Assembly: GCF_035222485.1 (NCBI RefSeq)
Contig: NC_085920.1
Location: 8,108,001-8,172,000, forward strand
DNA length: 64,000 nt
Reading direction: 5' to 3'
From: Podospora pseudoanserina
Taxonomy: Eukaryota; Ascomycota; Sordariomycetes; Sordariales; Podosporaceae
Part shown: one piece after another, positions 22,494 through 32,955 of the stretch
Layout: the number at the start of each line of letters is the position of its first letter
How positions within the stretch are numbered: the first letter of the stretch is position 1
The notes under the pieces: model-generated
Database searches by the model: none
Seen by the model: the letters and a program-made list of their open reading frames with translations, nothing else
What the model was told of the DNA's origin: nothing
Program-made: the position numbers and the translations under genes

Positions 22494-22567
22494 GGTTTCG
22501 TGGTGTAGTTGGTTATCACGTCAGTCTAACACACTGAAGGTCTCCAGTTCGAGCCTGGACGAAATCA
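22494..22567 (+). tRNA. tRNA-Val (anticodon AAC)
   Basis: A 74-nt cloverleaf. The acceptor stem GGTTTCG pairs with CGAAATC (one G-U), with discriminator A at 22567. The D arm contains GTGTAGTTGG (box A), the anticodon stem is TCAGT/ACTGA around loop CTAACAC with anticodon AAC at 22528-22530, and the T arm is TCCAG-TTCGAGC-CTGGA (box B). No intron. A run of T begins about 10 nt downstream, as expected for RNA polymerase III termination. Confidence 0.95.
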
Positions 22568-23606
22568 ACCATTCCTCTTTTTCAATTTCTTTTTCATTCT
22601 TTCTGCACCTCAGAAGGTGTCGCTCTGTTTTGTGTTTATTGCAGCTACAAAATTTCACGTAAATGCCATGGTGGTCATGTTTGTGGTATTAAGATTCGCT
22701 GCAGGTTCAGCCATACAAATAGGTGGTTCTTTCCCTGGGTGCAACCTTTCGCTTCCACTCCGGGGCAGGCTCTGTTTGACAGAAACCTTCCAAATTGCTG
22801 CTGGCCCCTCGTAACCTCTCTGGCCTGGGTGGTTGCAACTTGAACTGTATTGAAGACCTCGAGGTTGGATGTTCATAACTAGGCCCCACGCTCCAACGAC
22901 CATGGCCAGTCTCGCATACACAGACAAGACAACGACGAAAAACATGGCTGATAATCTGATGCCCTCGGGAAGCAACCAAAGAGCAACAGCATCGAACCAT
23001 AACCCTTTCCCGACCCTCCTTTATGAATGATGGCAATTGTATTGACCTGATCTTCACGATCCAGATGTCGACAACCGCCTGTGCCACCCCATCCGATGAT
23101 AGCGCAACGGCGCCTTCCCCACTCGTGCTCGAACTGTCCGTCGTTCACTGCAAATCGATCAAACCCACAGCGGCAGCTAATCGAATCCACGGTGTTTGGG
23201 TGTGTCTGGTGACGAAATCGAGACGAAAAGGGGGATCTTGTAAGGCTCGGCCCGAATACAACCCTGATGCTGTGGATAGGGCTGGCAGGGTCGCATCCCA
23301 TCACGGCACTCAGCAATTGACGATTAACGACGATGCGATGACCCGCTCGCATCTGCTATCATCGGGATCCGCTTTGAATAACCGACTTGAGAGTCGACAA
23401 CAACTTCGTTCTTTGAAGCTCTTCATGGCGAGATTGGTGACAAAGAAGCAACCAAAGCGGCTCACGGAATCTGCCATTTCGGACACTCGCGGTTTCTCTG
23501 GTAGCACGTGGAGCTGCAGTTGCAGCTGCGGAACAAGCCTCACAAGGGAGATCTCGTTTGTGGCTCTGTTACAACCTGCCAAGCCATGTCAGCGTTGTAA
23601 GCACAT
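22568..23606. other. Intergenic region entering the repeat desert
   Basis: Normal base composition. A 281-codon plus-strand open frame (23023-23868) runs through it and into the repeat copy at 23607, but its translation has no recognisable domain and the overlap with a dispersed repeat argues against a gene. Confidence 0.4.
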
Positions 23607-23883
23607 GAGCACGGTTGGTCACGCAACCACGGCGACCCACGAGGCCAGGAGCGACCCCGAGACAATTGATCGCAGGGTATGGCGTCGAGAGAAATGGCAC
23701 AAGACCTGCGGGCAGGAGGACACTGGACGACCAGGTAATGATAGCACCTGGGATGGCACCTGTGATGCGGTGTCTCAAGCAGTCACCGGGACACAGTTCC
23801 CCAACAAGCTCAGCCTATTGCTTGAGAATTATTTAAGAGTAGCGAGTTTCCCTCGCTACTTATACTAGTCCTGACCTAAATAG
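23607..23883 (+). repeat. Direct repeat A, left copy (dispersed repeat relic)
   Basis: About 277 bp aligned by eye with 30183-30456 in the same orientation, from the ACGGTTGGTCACGC region to CTGACCTAAATAG. This copy keeps normal base composition, while the partner is AT-shifted by transitions, consistent with RIP of the right copy. The parent element is not identified; a terminal part of a retroelement is possible. Confidence 0.75.
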
Positions 23884-24479
23884 TTGTTGAAATAGGTGCT
23901 ATTGAGGCCTGTAAATATAGGCTTAAATAGCTATCGGCGCAGTACACTGAGAGCGAAGAAGACTTTGACTGCAGCATTCGACAGTTGCTGTGGCACTGAA
24001 GGAAGGAGGATTACAGGGGCGGCGCCCTGTAATATATAGAAGAGAATCACTGTAACATAGGCTTGTGAGGCACTAATAAGTGTGGTGAACCAGTATATTG
24101 ATTGAACCTTGTAGACTAAAAAATACCACAGTGAATAAGGTGTGAGGCAGAGGTCTTATAGGCCATCGGCCCTTTACTCGCTCGTTAAGGGTGACTCCGT
24201 TCCCGGGCCACGTTACAGGCCACGTTGTGCTACCGTTTGACCACTGCAGGGCACCGACCTTAGCGCTCGGCTTTCCGGGACCTCGGATTGCTTCCGGAGG
24301 CCGAGCTTCCGTTCCGGTAACCGTAGTCCCTAAACACTGCTGATTTAAGCCATTGTATTGCCTTTGAGGCCCTGTAATATACAGGGCCCAGATACACTGT
24401 AAAATCCACAAATAAAAGCTGTATTTTAATAGTTTATAATTAAATTAAAAGAATAGACCTAAAATGATTGTATTTAACT
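23884..24479. other. Repeat-desert spacer with two hairpins
   Basis: No gene. Two inverted repeats share the core CCCTGTAATATA: arms ATTACAGGG/CCCTGTAAT at 24010-24033 and GGCCCTGTA/TACAGGGCC at 24368-24388. They may mark ends of a small unidentified element. Base composition becomes AT-rich after about 24420. Confidence 0.45.
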
Positions 24480-25080
24480 ATAGTAAAATAGTAAAAGAAT
24501 ATATAAATATAACCAAAATATTATAAATATACTTTCAGTAAGTTCCTAAATAAATATACTTGCGTGATAGTAGCTCGCTCGCAGGCTGCACTGCACGTAG
24601 GACAATAAAAAGACACTATAGGCTTACAGACTACATAATAAATACCGGAATGGCCTGATTGGATAGCTAGAATTGCCTGCACGCGTGCAAGGCACAAAAT
24701 ATAAAGAAATAGAAGTCGATAATTTATTTAAAATAGAATGTCCGAAGCAAACCGCTTATATGTATTACCCTCCCTCCCTAAACTCCTGAATCCTCCGAAA
24801 GCCCTATATCCTTAGCCCTCTGATTAGAAAGGCTTTAAGCTTGTAGCTGCACTTTAAATTACTATATTAAACCTTTAAAAAAAATACTCGGTTAAAAGTC
24901 ACTTTTAATAGTTAATTTACTATAGGTAAATAATATATAATAAAATATTTTAATATAAATACTAAATACAGTAAATATAAATTATAAATTATATAATGCG
25001 AAACTATTGACAAATTATTTAGTTCTTTTATATATATAGGTTTAATGCTAAGATCTACATTACTTTTTTTCCTTAAAAAT
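24480..25080 (+). repeat. Direct repeat B, left copy, with LTR fragment
   Basis: About 600 bp matching 29320-29830 in the same orientation, recognisable by the shared core TAGCTCGCTCGCAGGC and by CCTGCACGCGTGCAAGGCAC. Its last part (about 24900-25065) is a fragment of the LTR family found whole at 28519-28970. It is strongly AT-shifted and an old relic. Confidence 0.75.
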
Positions 25081-25648
25081 CACGACTAACTCTCGAGGAT
25101 TATAGATAATTCCTTAGAATCACGCATAATTCCCTTGGGCCTTAGATGATTTACTTTCCATTAGTCGGTTTTCCTCTTTCCTAATTAGTCTCTAAGCTTC
25201 CGCTTTTCCGATTGGTTATTCCTTTTGGATATTCACATTATATTTATAATAAAAAGTTAAGAAAATCCTTGCTTAGCGCAAAAAAAAACTATAAATAAAG
25301 CACCTTATAAAATAAAAGGACTATAGTAATAACGAAAGTATATAGAAGCCGCTTAATATTTAACTGACGTGTATGGTATACTAGTATAGTCCTAACGATT
25401 AGCAAAAATACCCCGACGCGGTACGCGGCGTAGTGCACGGCGCCAACCCTGCCACCTTATTGGACGGTTACGTGAGCGACCCCTCACGAACGAAATTAGG
25501 AGAATCAATCGTTACCAGCCACTCTTGCCTAAAACTTTCGTCTACGCCCAATTAATTATATCGCCCAAACGAAATTCCAAACACAAGCGGCCTACTCTGT
25601 CGACCAGCTCTTTAAGAAAGGAAGCCTCCTTTTCTTTCGTTCTTTACT

Positions 25649-26998
25649 ATGGATAAGAAACAAACTTCCCCGAAACTTTTACAGGCAGAATTTCTGCCAG
25701 CCGAAGAAAAGCAAGTTCCAGTAAATCCGCCGCCACGAAAACGACAGCTAGATAGCAACAACGACGCCGAGCCACAAGCGAAGCGAGCGCGGGCGACACG
25801 ACTAACATCGGAGCCAGTACGATTAACGCGAAAGAACTTGGCCCTCTTTAATAAGATAGGTAAGAAGAAGACCTCCGACCCCTCGGATGATTCGGGATCG
25901 ACGAAGACTATATCGACTACGACCTCTGGCTTTGCTATCCAGGCGTATAAGAACGGCGTCCTCGATCCCTCCAGCTCCAAGCCTCCCAAGGATTTGGAGG
26001 AGATCTACCAACGAAGCGCCCTACCCCGCGGGACGGCCTCGCCTACCGAGTCAGAATACAGCGATTATGTCGACCGGGTCAACAGGGCCGCCAATGAAGC
26101 AACTGTGGTTATCGAGACCACAGAACTATTGAAAAAACATGGCGATAAGAGATATAACCGAGCGTTTAACCAGGCATTTACGGCCTTCCCGAAGGACGTG
26201 GGCTTCAACCATGGCCTGTCCGCTCCCCAGCCGGATTTCGTCGAAGGACCAGAAATGAAGGACTTCCTCCCGTTTCCGGTTGACGAACTCGTCCCAGGGG
26301 CTGTCCTCTACAAAGATAACCCTCGTGTGGTAACATTACCGCACATAGCCGGAGAATGGAAGGGCCCCGACGGGAGTATGGCAGAAGCAACGCTGCAGAG
26401 CTCCTATAGTGGAGCAGCACTCGTCTACGCTCGGAACCAGGCCCTCGCTTTCCAAGGAAAGTCTGACCCCCCTAGACACGCAAGTATTATGACCTTTACC
26501 ACGAATGGTACCCAACTTAACTTTTACGCGCACTACGCAACTCCCGCCGGAAACGGCACGCTTGAATATCACCAGTTTCCTATTAGGTCGACGAGTTTAG
26601 TTAACTCTTACGAGGAATACAAGGAGGGCCGGAAGCACCTCAGGAACGAACAGGATCACGCAAGGAGACAGTCACAAGCGCTGAGAGACGAGTTAAAGGA
26701 GTATTACGAGAAGCAACGCGGCAGCAGCCTCCATCCTGTCGCTGAAGAAGTACCCACCTTGACTGTACCAGACATCGAACTACTGGACACTTACGAAGAC
26801 GAAGGCGACTACGAAGTCGTCGAACACCAGCCTGTCCACCAGCCGACTCCGCCTACGACATCCAAGCACCGGAGTGGCGGGACGCACGCTCACCACTCGC
26901 ACCACTCGCATTCGACGCCGCACTCGTCGAAGGCTCCCTCGTCCACACACAGTTCCACTCACAGCAGCGGTGGCAAGCGAAAAGCTTCGTCCTTATAG
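25649..26998 (+). CDS. PD-(D/E)XK nuclease-like protein, accessory fungal family
   Basis: Intact single-exon ORF of 449 codons with normal GC in an otherwise AT-rich, repeat-filled stretch. The N terminus is polar with two basic clusters (PPRKRQ, AKRARATR) that look like a bipartite nuclear signal. The central part fits a restriction-endonuclease-like core: SAPQPDFVEG (P195-D196), then LPHIAGEWKGP with E236-W237-K238 as the (D/E)XK motif, then a helix with YARNQAL (Q264). Other fungal proteins with this layout are, from memory, filed under DUF7924-type families. A charged helix (about 320-360) and a His/Ser-rich tail (about 410-440) follow. There is no zinc knuckle or reverse transcriptase, so I do not call it a retroelement protein. 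Nuclease activity is inferred from motif order only. The GC-rich leader begins about 25430. Confidence 0.72.
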   Translation: MDKKQTSPKLLQAEFLPAEEKQVPVNPPPRKRQLDSNNDAEPQAKRARATRLTSEPVRLTRKNLALFNKIGKKKTSDPSDDSGSTKTISTTTSGFAIQAYKNGVLDPSSSKPPKDLEEIYQRSALPRGTASPTESEYSDYVDRVNRAANEATVVIETTELLKKHGDKRYNRAFNQAFTAFPKDVGFNHGLSAPQPDFVEGPEMKDFLPFPVDELVPGAVLYKDNPRVVTLPHIAGEWKGPDGSMAEATLQSSYSGAALVYARNQALAFQGKSDPPRHASIMTFTTNGTQLNFYAHYATPAGNGTLEYHQFPIRSTSLVNSYEEYKEGRKHLRNEQDHARRQSQALRDELKEYYEKQRGSSLHPVAEEVPTLTVPDIELLDTYEDEGDYEVVEHQPVHQPTPPTTSKHRSGGTHAHHSHHSHSTPHSSKAPSSTHSSTHSSGGKRKASSL

Positions 26999-27018
26999 TC
27001 GTCCCACGGATCCTCTGC

Positions 27019-27332
27019 TATGACGAATCCCTATCCAGAACTTCTGAAAGGGATATTGTCACGGCACTGGCCTGACACTGACGAACTGATAGATACTGAG
27101 CACGTGCAGGCCGCGTGGGGCATGTGGTACTCTGGGAGCGAGAGCAAGTGGTCAAAGCTTTGCCTTGTCAAAAAGCCCTGCTTTGAAGGCACTGTTGGAA
27201 TTTCCTCTTTTTTTCTTCTTTAGCTTACAATAAATCAATTGGTATGGTACAACTATTGCTTTATCCTAGAACTTACCTATTAAGCCGTGACAGATACTAA
27301 TCGAAGGCACTTCTGAACAATCCTAGTTCGGT
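27019..27332 (+). mobile_element. LTR fragment (copy 1) interrupted by a second element
   Basis: The 5' part of the same LTR family as 28519-28970, starting just after the nuclease-like gene. It is split by the element at 27057-27292, and its right part stops at 27332 where LTR copy 2 begins, so it seems to carry two later insertions. An incomplete fossil. Confidence 0.7.
27057..27292. mobile_element. Small LTR-like element nested in LTR copy 1
   Basis: A 236-bp insert with perfectly inverted 9-bp ends, TGTCACGGC and GCCGTGACA. It is flanked by GATAT (27052-27056) and GATAC (27293-27297), which agree at four of five positions and match the undisturbed LTR sequence. TG...CA ends and a 5-bp duplication suggest a solo LTR of a second family; a small inverted-repeat DNA element cannot be excluded. 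Its GC content is higher than its surroundings, so it is probably younger. Confidence 0.6.
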
Positions 27333-27560
27333 TGTGACGAACTCCTATCCAGAACTTCTGAAATGGATACTAGTCGAAGGTACTTCCAAATAATCCTAGT
27401 TTAGTATAGCTAAGCAATATATAATACATAGCTTGCTTTGATTACAATAGTTTAAATACTATAACTGTAACTTAAATTGCATATTGCGGAACTATTTATC
27501 TATACTAGTTAGTTCCTCTATATATATATAGAGTAGTGAATTATCTAAATTACTTTGTTA
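27333..27560 (+). mobile_element. LTR relic, copy 2 (conserved 5' part)
   Basis: Begins TGTGACGAACTCC like the whole LTR at 28519 and shares about 210 bp, up to the TATA-like run at about 27525. The right end is not clear; AT-rich DNA continues to about 27830. A degraded fossil that appears to be inserted in copy 1. Confidence 0.7.
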
Positions 27561-28042
27561 AACGTAATCCTGGATTACTTTTAGCGATTACGGTGCTAAG
27601 AATAATCCTAAATTACTCTCGTTACTTTAGGATTATTTAGATACTACGCTCTTAGCGCTTTTAGGGGCGTTATTTCCTATTAATTCTCGTAGCAATTAGT
27701 TAAGTATTTACTATACCCTATATACTATTTAATATACTTATTAATTTAACTATAATATAATTTCCTCTCTTTTAAGTAAATACTTCGGCGATTACGTTTT
27801 TAAAATAATCACTATTTTTTTTTTTTACTATTTATAAATAAAGTTTTTTCCTGTTACGGTACTAAAGCGAGGCTTATAGGAAAACAAGATGTGGGGCCCA
27901 GAAAAAGCAGCGCCGCTTCGGCTATATTTGGACACCGCTTTGTAAGAAGCTTTACTTTTCTTTTTCTTTCCCTCGCGTAATAATAAGATACTTACTTTAG
28001 TTTTTAGACGTTACTATAATAGTTTATTACGCCTTTAAAATT
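27561..28042. other. AT-rich repeat-desert spacer
   Basis: AT-rich DNA with no open frame, probably the unrecognised remainder of LTR copies 1 and 2 or other RIP-degraded repeats. A short GC-rich patch lies around 27880-27950. Nothing else seen. Confidence 0.45.
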
Positions 28043-28240
28043 TATGACGACCCCCTATATAGAACTTTTAAAAGGGATACGAGTTAAAGGTAACTTCTAA
28101 TAATTAGTTCGGTGCAGCTAAATAGTGCACAATAAGATATTTTAATGTAAATATAAGATACCGTAAATATAAACTTAAATCGCATATTGCGGAACTATCT
28201 ATTTACATTAGCTAGTTCCTTTATATATAAACCTTATGCT
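28043..28240 (+). mobile_element. LTR relic, copy 3 (conserved 5' part)
   Basis: About 200 bp matching the 5' half of the 28519 LTR, through the TATA-like stretch to the shared ATGCTAAGC. The sequence after it differs from the other copies and the right end is uncertain. A strongly AT-shifted fossil. Confidence 0.7.
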
Positions 28241-28518
28241 AAGCCTAGTATTGTCCTGGATTGATAGACTCGACTATCGATCCTATCGATACTATCCCTT
28301 TTGGGATTAATTTTTCTAGATCGACCCTCGAGCCTAATAATCCTATTTTAATTAGTCTTACTCCTATATAAACGATTAGTCCGTAGTGCGCCCCGCGCTC
28401 TACTAAGTATTAAGCCGTAATATAAAACTAATATATATATTTAATAAAAATATTCTAACTAGCGATCTTATTTATACGTAAAATTAATATAAAATTAAAT
28501 TATATTTTAACGCTTTTA

Positions 28519-28970
28519 TGTGACGAACCCATATCTAGAACCTCTGAAAAGGATACTAGTTAAAGGTACTTCTGAATAATTCTAGTTCGGTATAGCTAAA
28601 TAGTGTATAATAATAGCTTATCTCTATTACAATAGTTTAAATACTAACGATTATAATTTATATTGCATACTGCGGAACTGTTTATTTATACTAGCTAGTT
28701 CCTCCGTATATATAGTCCTTATGCTAAGCTGTAACTAGGCTCCTAAGGCCATTAATCCTCTCTGCTTAGCCTGCTTAGTACCCTAATCACACTAATCACT
28801 TTGCTTAGTCTGCTTAGTGCCCTAATTACACTAATTACTCCTATTTAGACTGCTTAGTGCCCTAATTACACTAATTACTCGTTCTTTACTGTGATTGGTT
28901 CCCCTATATGTTCTCCTGATTGGCCCCTATTCCCGCGGCCCTACAACCGTCCTGCACTAGGGTTGTAACA
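28519..28970 (+). mobile_element. Solo LTR, whole, with 5-bp target duplication
   Basis: A 452-bp LTR starting TGTGACGAACCC and ending GGTTGTAACA, flanked on both sides by TTTTA (28514-28518 and 28971-28975). TG...CA ends plus a perfect 5-bp duplication show an LTR retroelement insertion reduced to a single LTR by recombination between its two LTRs. A TATA-like stretch lies near 28708. The internal part of the element is absent, so the superfamily is not known. Moderately old: it shows RIP-like AT shift, but the duplication is intact. Confidence 0.85.
28761..28880 (+). repeat. Three tandem 40-bp units inside the solo LTR
   Basis: Units at about 28761-28800, 28801-28840 and 28841-28880, each with a CTGCTTAGT core followed by CCCTAATTACACTAATTACT. 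The second and third are nearly the same; the first is slightly diverged. Confidence 0.8.
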
Positions 28971-28975
28971 TTTTA

Positions 28976-29319
28976 ACGCTAATAGAAAAACGTTTTATAC
29001 TTTTTAGGAGCTAATTAGTAATATATATTTTTACGTCCGCCTTTTAATAGACATAATAATAAATTATTTTTATAATTTTATTTTATAATCTAAACGTATT
29101 TCTAACTACTATAAATTTTTTATAATACTTAATTTTATTTTTATTATAACCGACGTATATAATAAATCGATATACTTTTTCGAAACTTTAAAGTAAAAAG
29201 AAATATTTTTTCTTAAATTTACTACGGAATTTTTTAAATTAATCGACTTTACTTATATAATTAAATAAAAAAAAGTTAATATTTTAAAAAGTAAAATAAA
29301 TAAAGTATTTTAATAAAAT
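28976..29319. other. AT-rich repeat-desert spacer
   Basis: Very AT-rich, no open frame and no recognised repeat; probably RIP-degraded sequence. Confidence 0.45.
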
Positions 29320-29830
29320 TAAAATAGTGAAAAAACATATAAAAATAATTACAACACTATAAATATACCCTTAATAGGTCCCTAAATAAACTTATTTACT
29401 TGACAGTAGCTCGCTCGCAGGCCGCACTTTACGCAGAATAAGAAAAAAACACTATAAGCTCACAGGCTACATAATAAGCACTAAATTAGCCTAATTAGAG
29501 GGCTAGAATTACCTGCACGCGTGCAAGGCACAAAATACAAGAAAAATAAAAGTCTATGTTTTCTCTAAAATAAAATGCTAGAAGTAGACCGCTTATATAT
29601 ATAACCCCTAAACTCCCGAATCCTCCAAAAGCTTTACTTTCTTATCCTTCTAATTAGAAAGATTTTAAGCCTATAGCCGTACCCTAAACTAATACCCTTA
29701 GGCTAGTAGCCGCACCCCAAACTAATAATAATTAAAATACTATAATTTATATTTTATATTACGGAATTACTTATTTTTATTAATTAGTTTCTTTGTATAT
29801 ATAAACTTCTTAGTTTTCTACACTATTATT
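29320..29830 (+). repeat. Direct repeat B, right copy, with LTR fragment
   Basis: Partner of 24480-25080, same orientation, sharing TAGCTCGCTCGCAGGC and CCTGCACGCGTGCAAGGCAC. It likewise ends in a fragment of the LTR family (about 29710-29815), so the repeat plus LTR fragment was copied as one unit. Confidence 0.75.
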
Positions 29831-30182
29831 TCTTAATAAAAGTCTACTCCTAAATCATTAACTCTTAATAATAATCCTATAAGTAAAGCTATTCTTTATC
29901 TAATTAGTTTTACTAACGATTAGCTGTACGTGTTGTATCCTGCATATAGTCTATCTTGCTTGTTAGCTTAACTGTGACATCTGCCTCTATTAGTAAATAT
30001 AGAAGCTACTAGAAGAAGAATCGCGAGACCAATTGATATTACTATATATATTCGGATAGTACTGTCTTTTAGCTTAACGACGAAGAAGATAAGCGTAACT
30101 AATACGGTCACTAAAATATTAGTTATAAAGAAAGGAGAACCTATTATAATCTACTAAGCTATATTAGTATTATAATTATGTA

Positions 30183-30456
30183 TGTACAGTTAATTACGTA
30201 ACTGCGGTGACTTATAAAGCAAGGAGCAACTCCGAGATAATTAATCGCGGGGTAATAGCGCTGGGATAAATAGCATAAGACATGCGGGTAGAAGGACACT
30301 AGACGACCAGATAGTAATGGCACCTGAGATGGTACCTATAATGCGGTATTTTAAGCGAGCTAGATGCAGTTCTCCAATCAGCTCGGCCTACTACTTAAGA
30401 ATTATTTAGGAGCAGCGGATTTCCCTCGCTACTTAAACTAGTCCTTACCTAAATAG
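30183..30456 (+). repeat. Direct repeat A, right copy (AT-shifted)
   Basis: Partner of 23607-23883 in the same orientation. Differences are predominantly C-to-T and G-to-A, the pattern expected from RIP. It marks the right border of the AT-rich desert; base composition is normal after about 30500. Confidence 0.75.
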
Positions 30457-32955
30457 CTTTTAATCTAGTCTTGATCTGATTCTCAAAGGAAGACGCAATA
30501 TGCCTTACGCCGCCTTTATTGCTCAGTTACAGCCTTACTTTCTACCAACATACAACCTGCACCAATAGACCCTTGCCCTAATGTACCAAAGAGTCTGAGC
30601 GTAACAGGCTCTGACAACCTCGTGATAAACGGTCGACGAGAGGTCGCGACATCTACGCCAAGATAAGCATTCAACCGATGATCAACAAATTCATGATAGG
30701 GACCGTGCTGAGCCGCCTGTGGCTGATCGACGTACGCGATCATTGGCGGTCGATCATCCTGAGGATTGGGACCGATAAGCTGATGGATAAAAAGCGATCA
30801 GTGCTTCAGAGTGTGCATGCCCCGCACGCTGTTTCTACCTGTGTCTAAACTCAACTAGTATGTCGTTTCCCGGTCCAAGTTGCGGCTCAAAGCCTGGCCA
30901 AGCCCTCAAATGGACAGGCTTCGAAAAGCCACCAAGCCTCGAGACGGAGTGGCGCTGCTTTCCAATCACCAATCGCGGTAGGACTGGCACCACGGTAGCC
31001 TCACCATCACCCAGCACGCTCCCTATTCTCTTCCGTCTTGTCGCCCAGCAAGATCGACACTGCATAGTTGCTTCTTGTCTTGGTGAGATCTCGCCCGATT
31101 GGGTGATGTGGCGATACATAGGATTTTATTGATTTTGGCTGACGTGGGCATGGGGAGGGGAAAAGAAACGTCGGCGAAAAGACCAGTCAGAACGCAGCCA
31201 AGGACAAGAAACTGGTTTCATGGCTGGCCGTCAGGGTGCTGAAGAATGCAGGAGGGACTGAATCCCCTTTTATCACTTCAGGAAGCAACCTTTCCTGCGA
31301 ATATGCTGGCACGTCTGGACAAACAGGTCAACAGGAAAAAAGAATCCGTGGGGGTGGGCCTGTATCCTTTGAAGGGGTCATCATCGATCAGTTGATTTTC
31401 GCAAGGGACCGCGGGTCTGGAGCTTTCTGTCCAACCCCCTGGCAACTTGACGAGCTTAACAGTTTCTTCCCCCCTGTACCCCAATTTCGCAACCCCTGTC
31501 CATGGATACCGCCAAGAAACCTTAAACAGATCAATTGCTCCTCGCGATCTTTTTCTCCATTTGTTTGAGGCCTCGATGTCCACAAAAGTTTCACCGTCTT
31601 CCTCGTCAATTGGCGTTATTGAACAAGGAGATTGTGGGATAAAAGTGAATCGCCTCAGCATACTTCTCACCAGATAATATGATCGACACGCTCTCACACC
31701 CTCACGACACACCGATCCCACGAACGCGGGGAGGGAGGTAGCCGAATCCAGGGTTGAAGGACGTTGGGATGGTGGTGATGGACGCCAATTGGCGGGGGCA
31801 TCTGACCACTGCTCCTAACAGCAGGAAAATCCAGGTTGTGGAACCAGCGTTGGCTGGTAGGGGTCCCCGCGAAGACGCTTTGGGAAACGATCGGACTTGG
31901 CAGCAGCTGGTGCCTTTGTTCTCTCGCAATGCCTCCCCTTTGATGTGAGTGCTTGGGCGCTTGAGGAAGCAACTTGACCGAATTTACCGGTCGCCATGAT
32001 GCCATGAAGGAAGAAGCATTCTTCATGAGGTACGCCTGGTACGGAAGATGAAAGCCGAGCAAACGGCTGGCATGAAGAGTTCCTGGAAGTCTACCTTACG
32101 GACCCAGCCGCTAATGTCGACAAGAACGCCGGCAACAGGGGTTTCTTTCTTCGGCAAGTATTTGTCGCGAAAACACGGAGGCCCGAGAACTGTGTGTCAC
32201 TGCAGGTCATCCCTCCGGTTAGCCCAGTGCCGACAGACACCCCTTTCCGGGAGCCGAAACCTGATAGGTCGCAAGTGCTACTAGCCAGTGCTAGCAAAGC
32301 AAAGTGGACGCTCCCTCAGCCGAAGGAGACACGCGAGACTCCCACCGCGCTCCGCTGGGAGGGATTCGAATATGCCAAGGCCGCTGTCAGTGGCCGACTG
32401 CATGGCTACAGGGGAAGGAGGCTGGGTTTGTGCCTGCGTTGCCCCTTTGTTGTGGGGAGGTACGTAGAAAGAAGTATATGGGGTCTCTCCCCAGGCTTTC
32501 TATTACATCCTTCCATTCCCGTCCGTCTCTCTCTCGACGACCACGGCTTGTCTTTGTGTTGCGCCGTCCGTTGCTAGCGTCTTTTGTTGCATCTTCGACA
32601 ACGGAGATGCTTGTATCGTCTCAGGTCCAGGCCCCCAAAGAAGACTATTACTTGTTGGTGTCCTAGGGTTTCGCTCTCGCTGGTCCCCCTTAGCCGTGCT
32701 TGTCGCGTGGTCTCTCCTCTTTCCAGCTCTCACAAAAGACTCTCTCCCAGCCGAACAAACCCGCTCTGTCATCATCGACCCGCCTCTTCGCTCTTTTTTT
32801 CTTTCACTCGTTCATATTATCCTTTTCCCGTCAGGGGCCAACACACTTTTTGGGTGACCACCCTTGCTCTCAACTCACCAACACACACACCCCGACGTGA
32901 GGGCAGTTGTATCACCATCAAACAACACTAGGTATCTCTAAACACCACACGCAGG
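30457..32955. other. Long intergenic region upstream of the sugar transporter
   Basis: About 2.5 kb of normal composition without a convincing gene; open frames up to 147 codons occur on both strands but show no protein features. The last 400 bp are rich in CT strings (for example around 32720-32830) and CA before the ATG at 32956, typical of a fungal core promoter and leader. Confidence 0.45.

Noticed and set aside
23023-23868. 281-codon plus-strand open frame
   Set aside because: No recognisable protein; its end overlaps dispersed repeat A.
25649-26998. Reading the desert ORF as a retroelement Gag protein
   Set aside because: No zinc knuckle, protease or polymerase nearby, and the PD...ExK...Q motif order fits a nuclease-like fold better.
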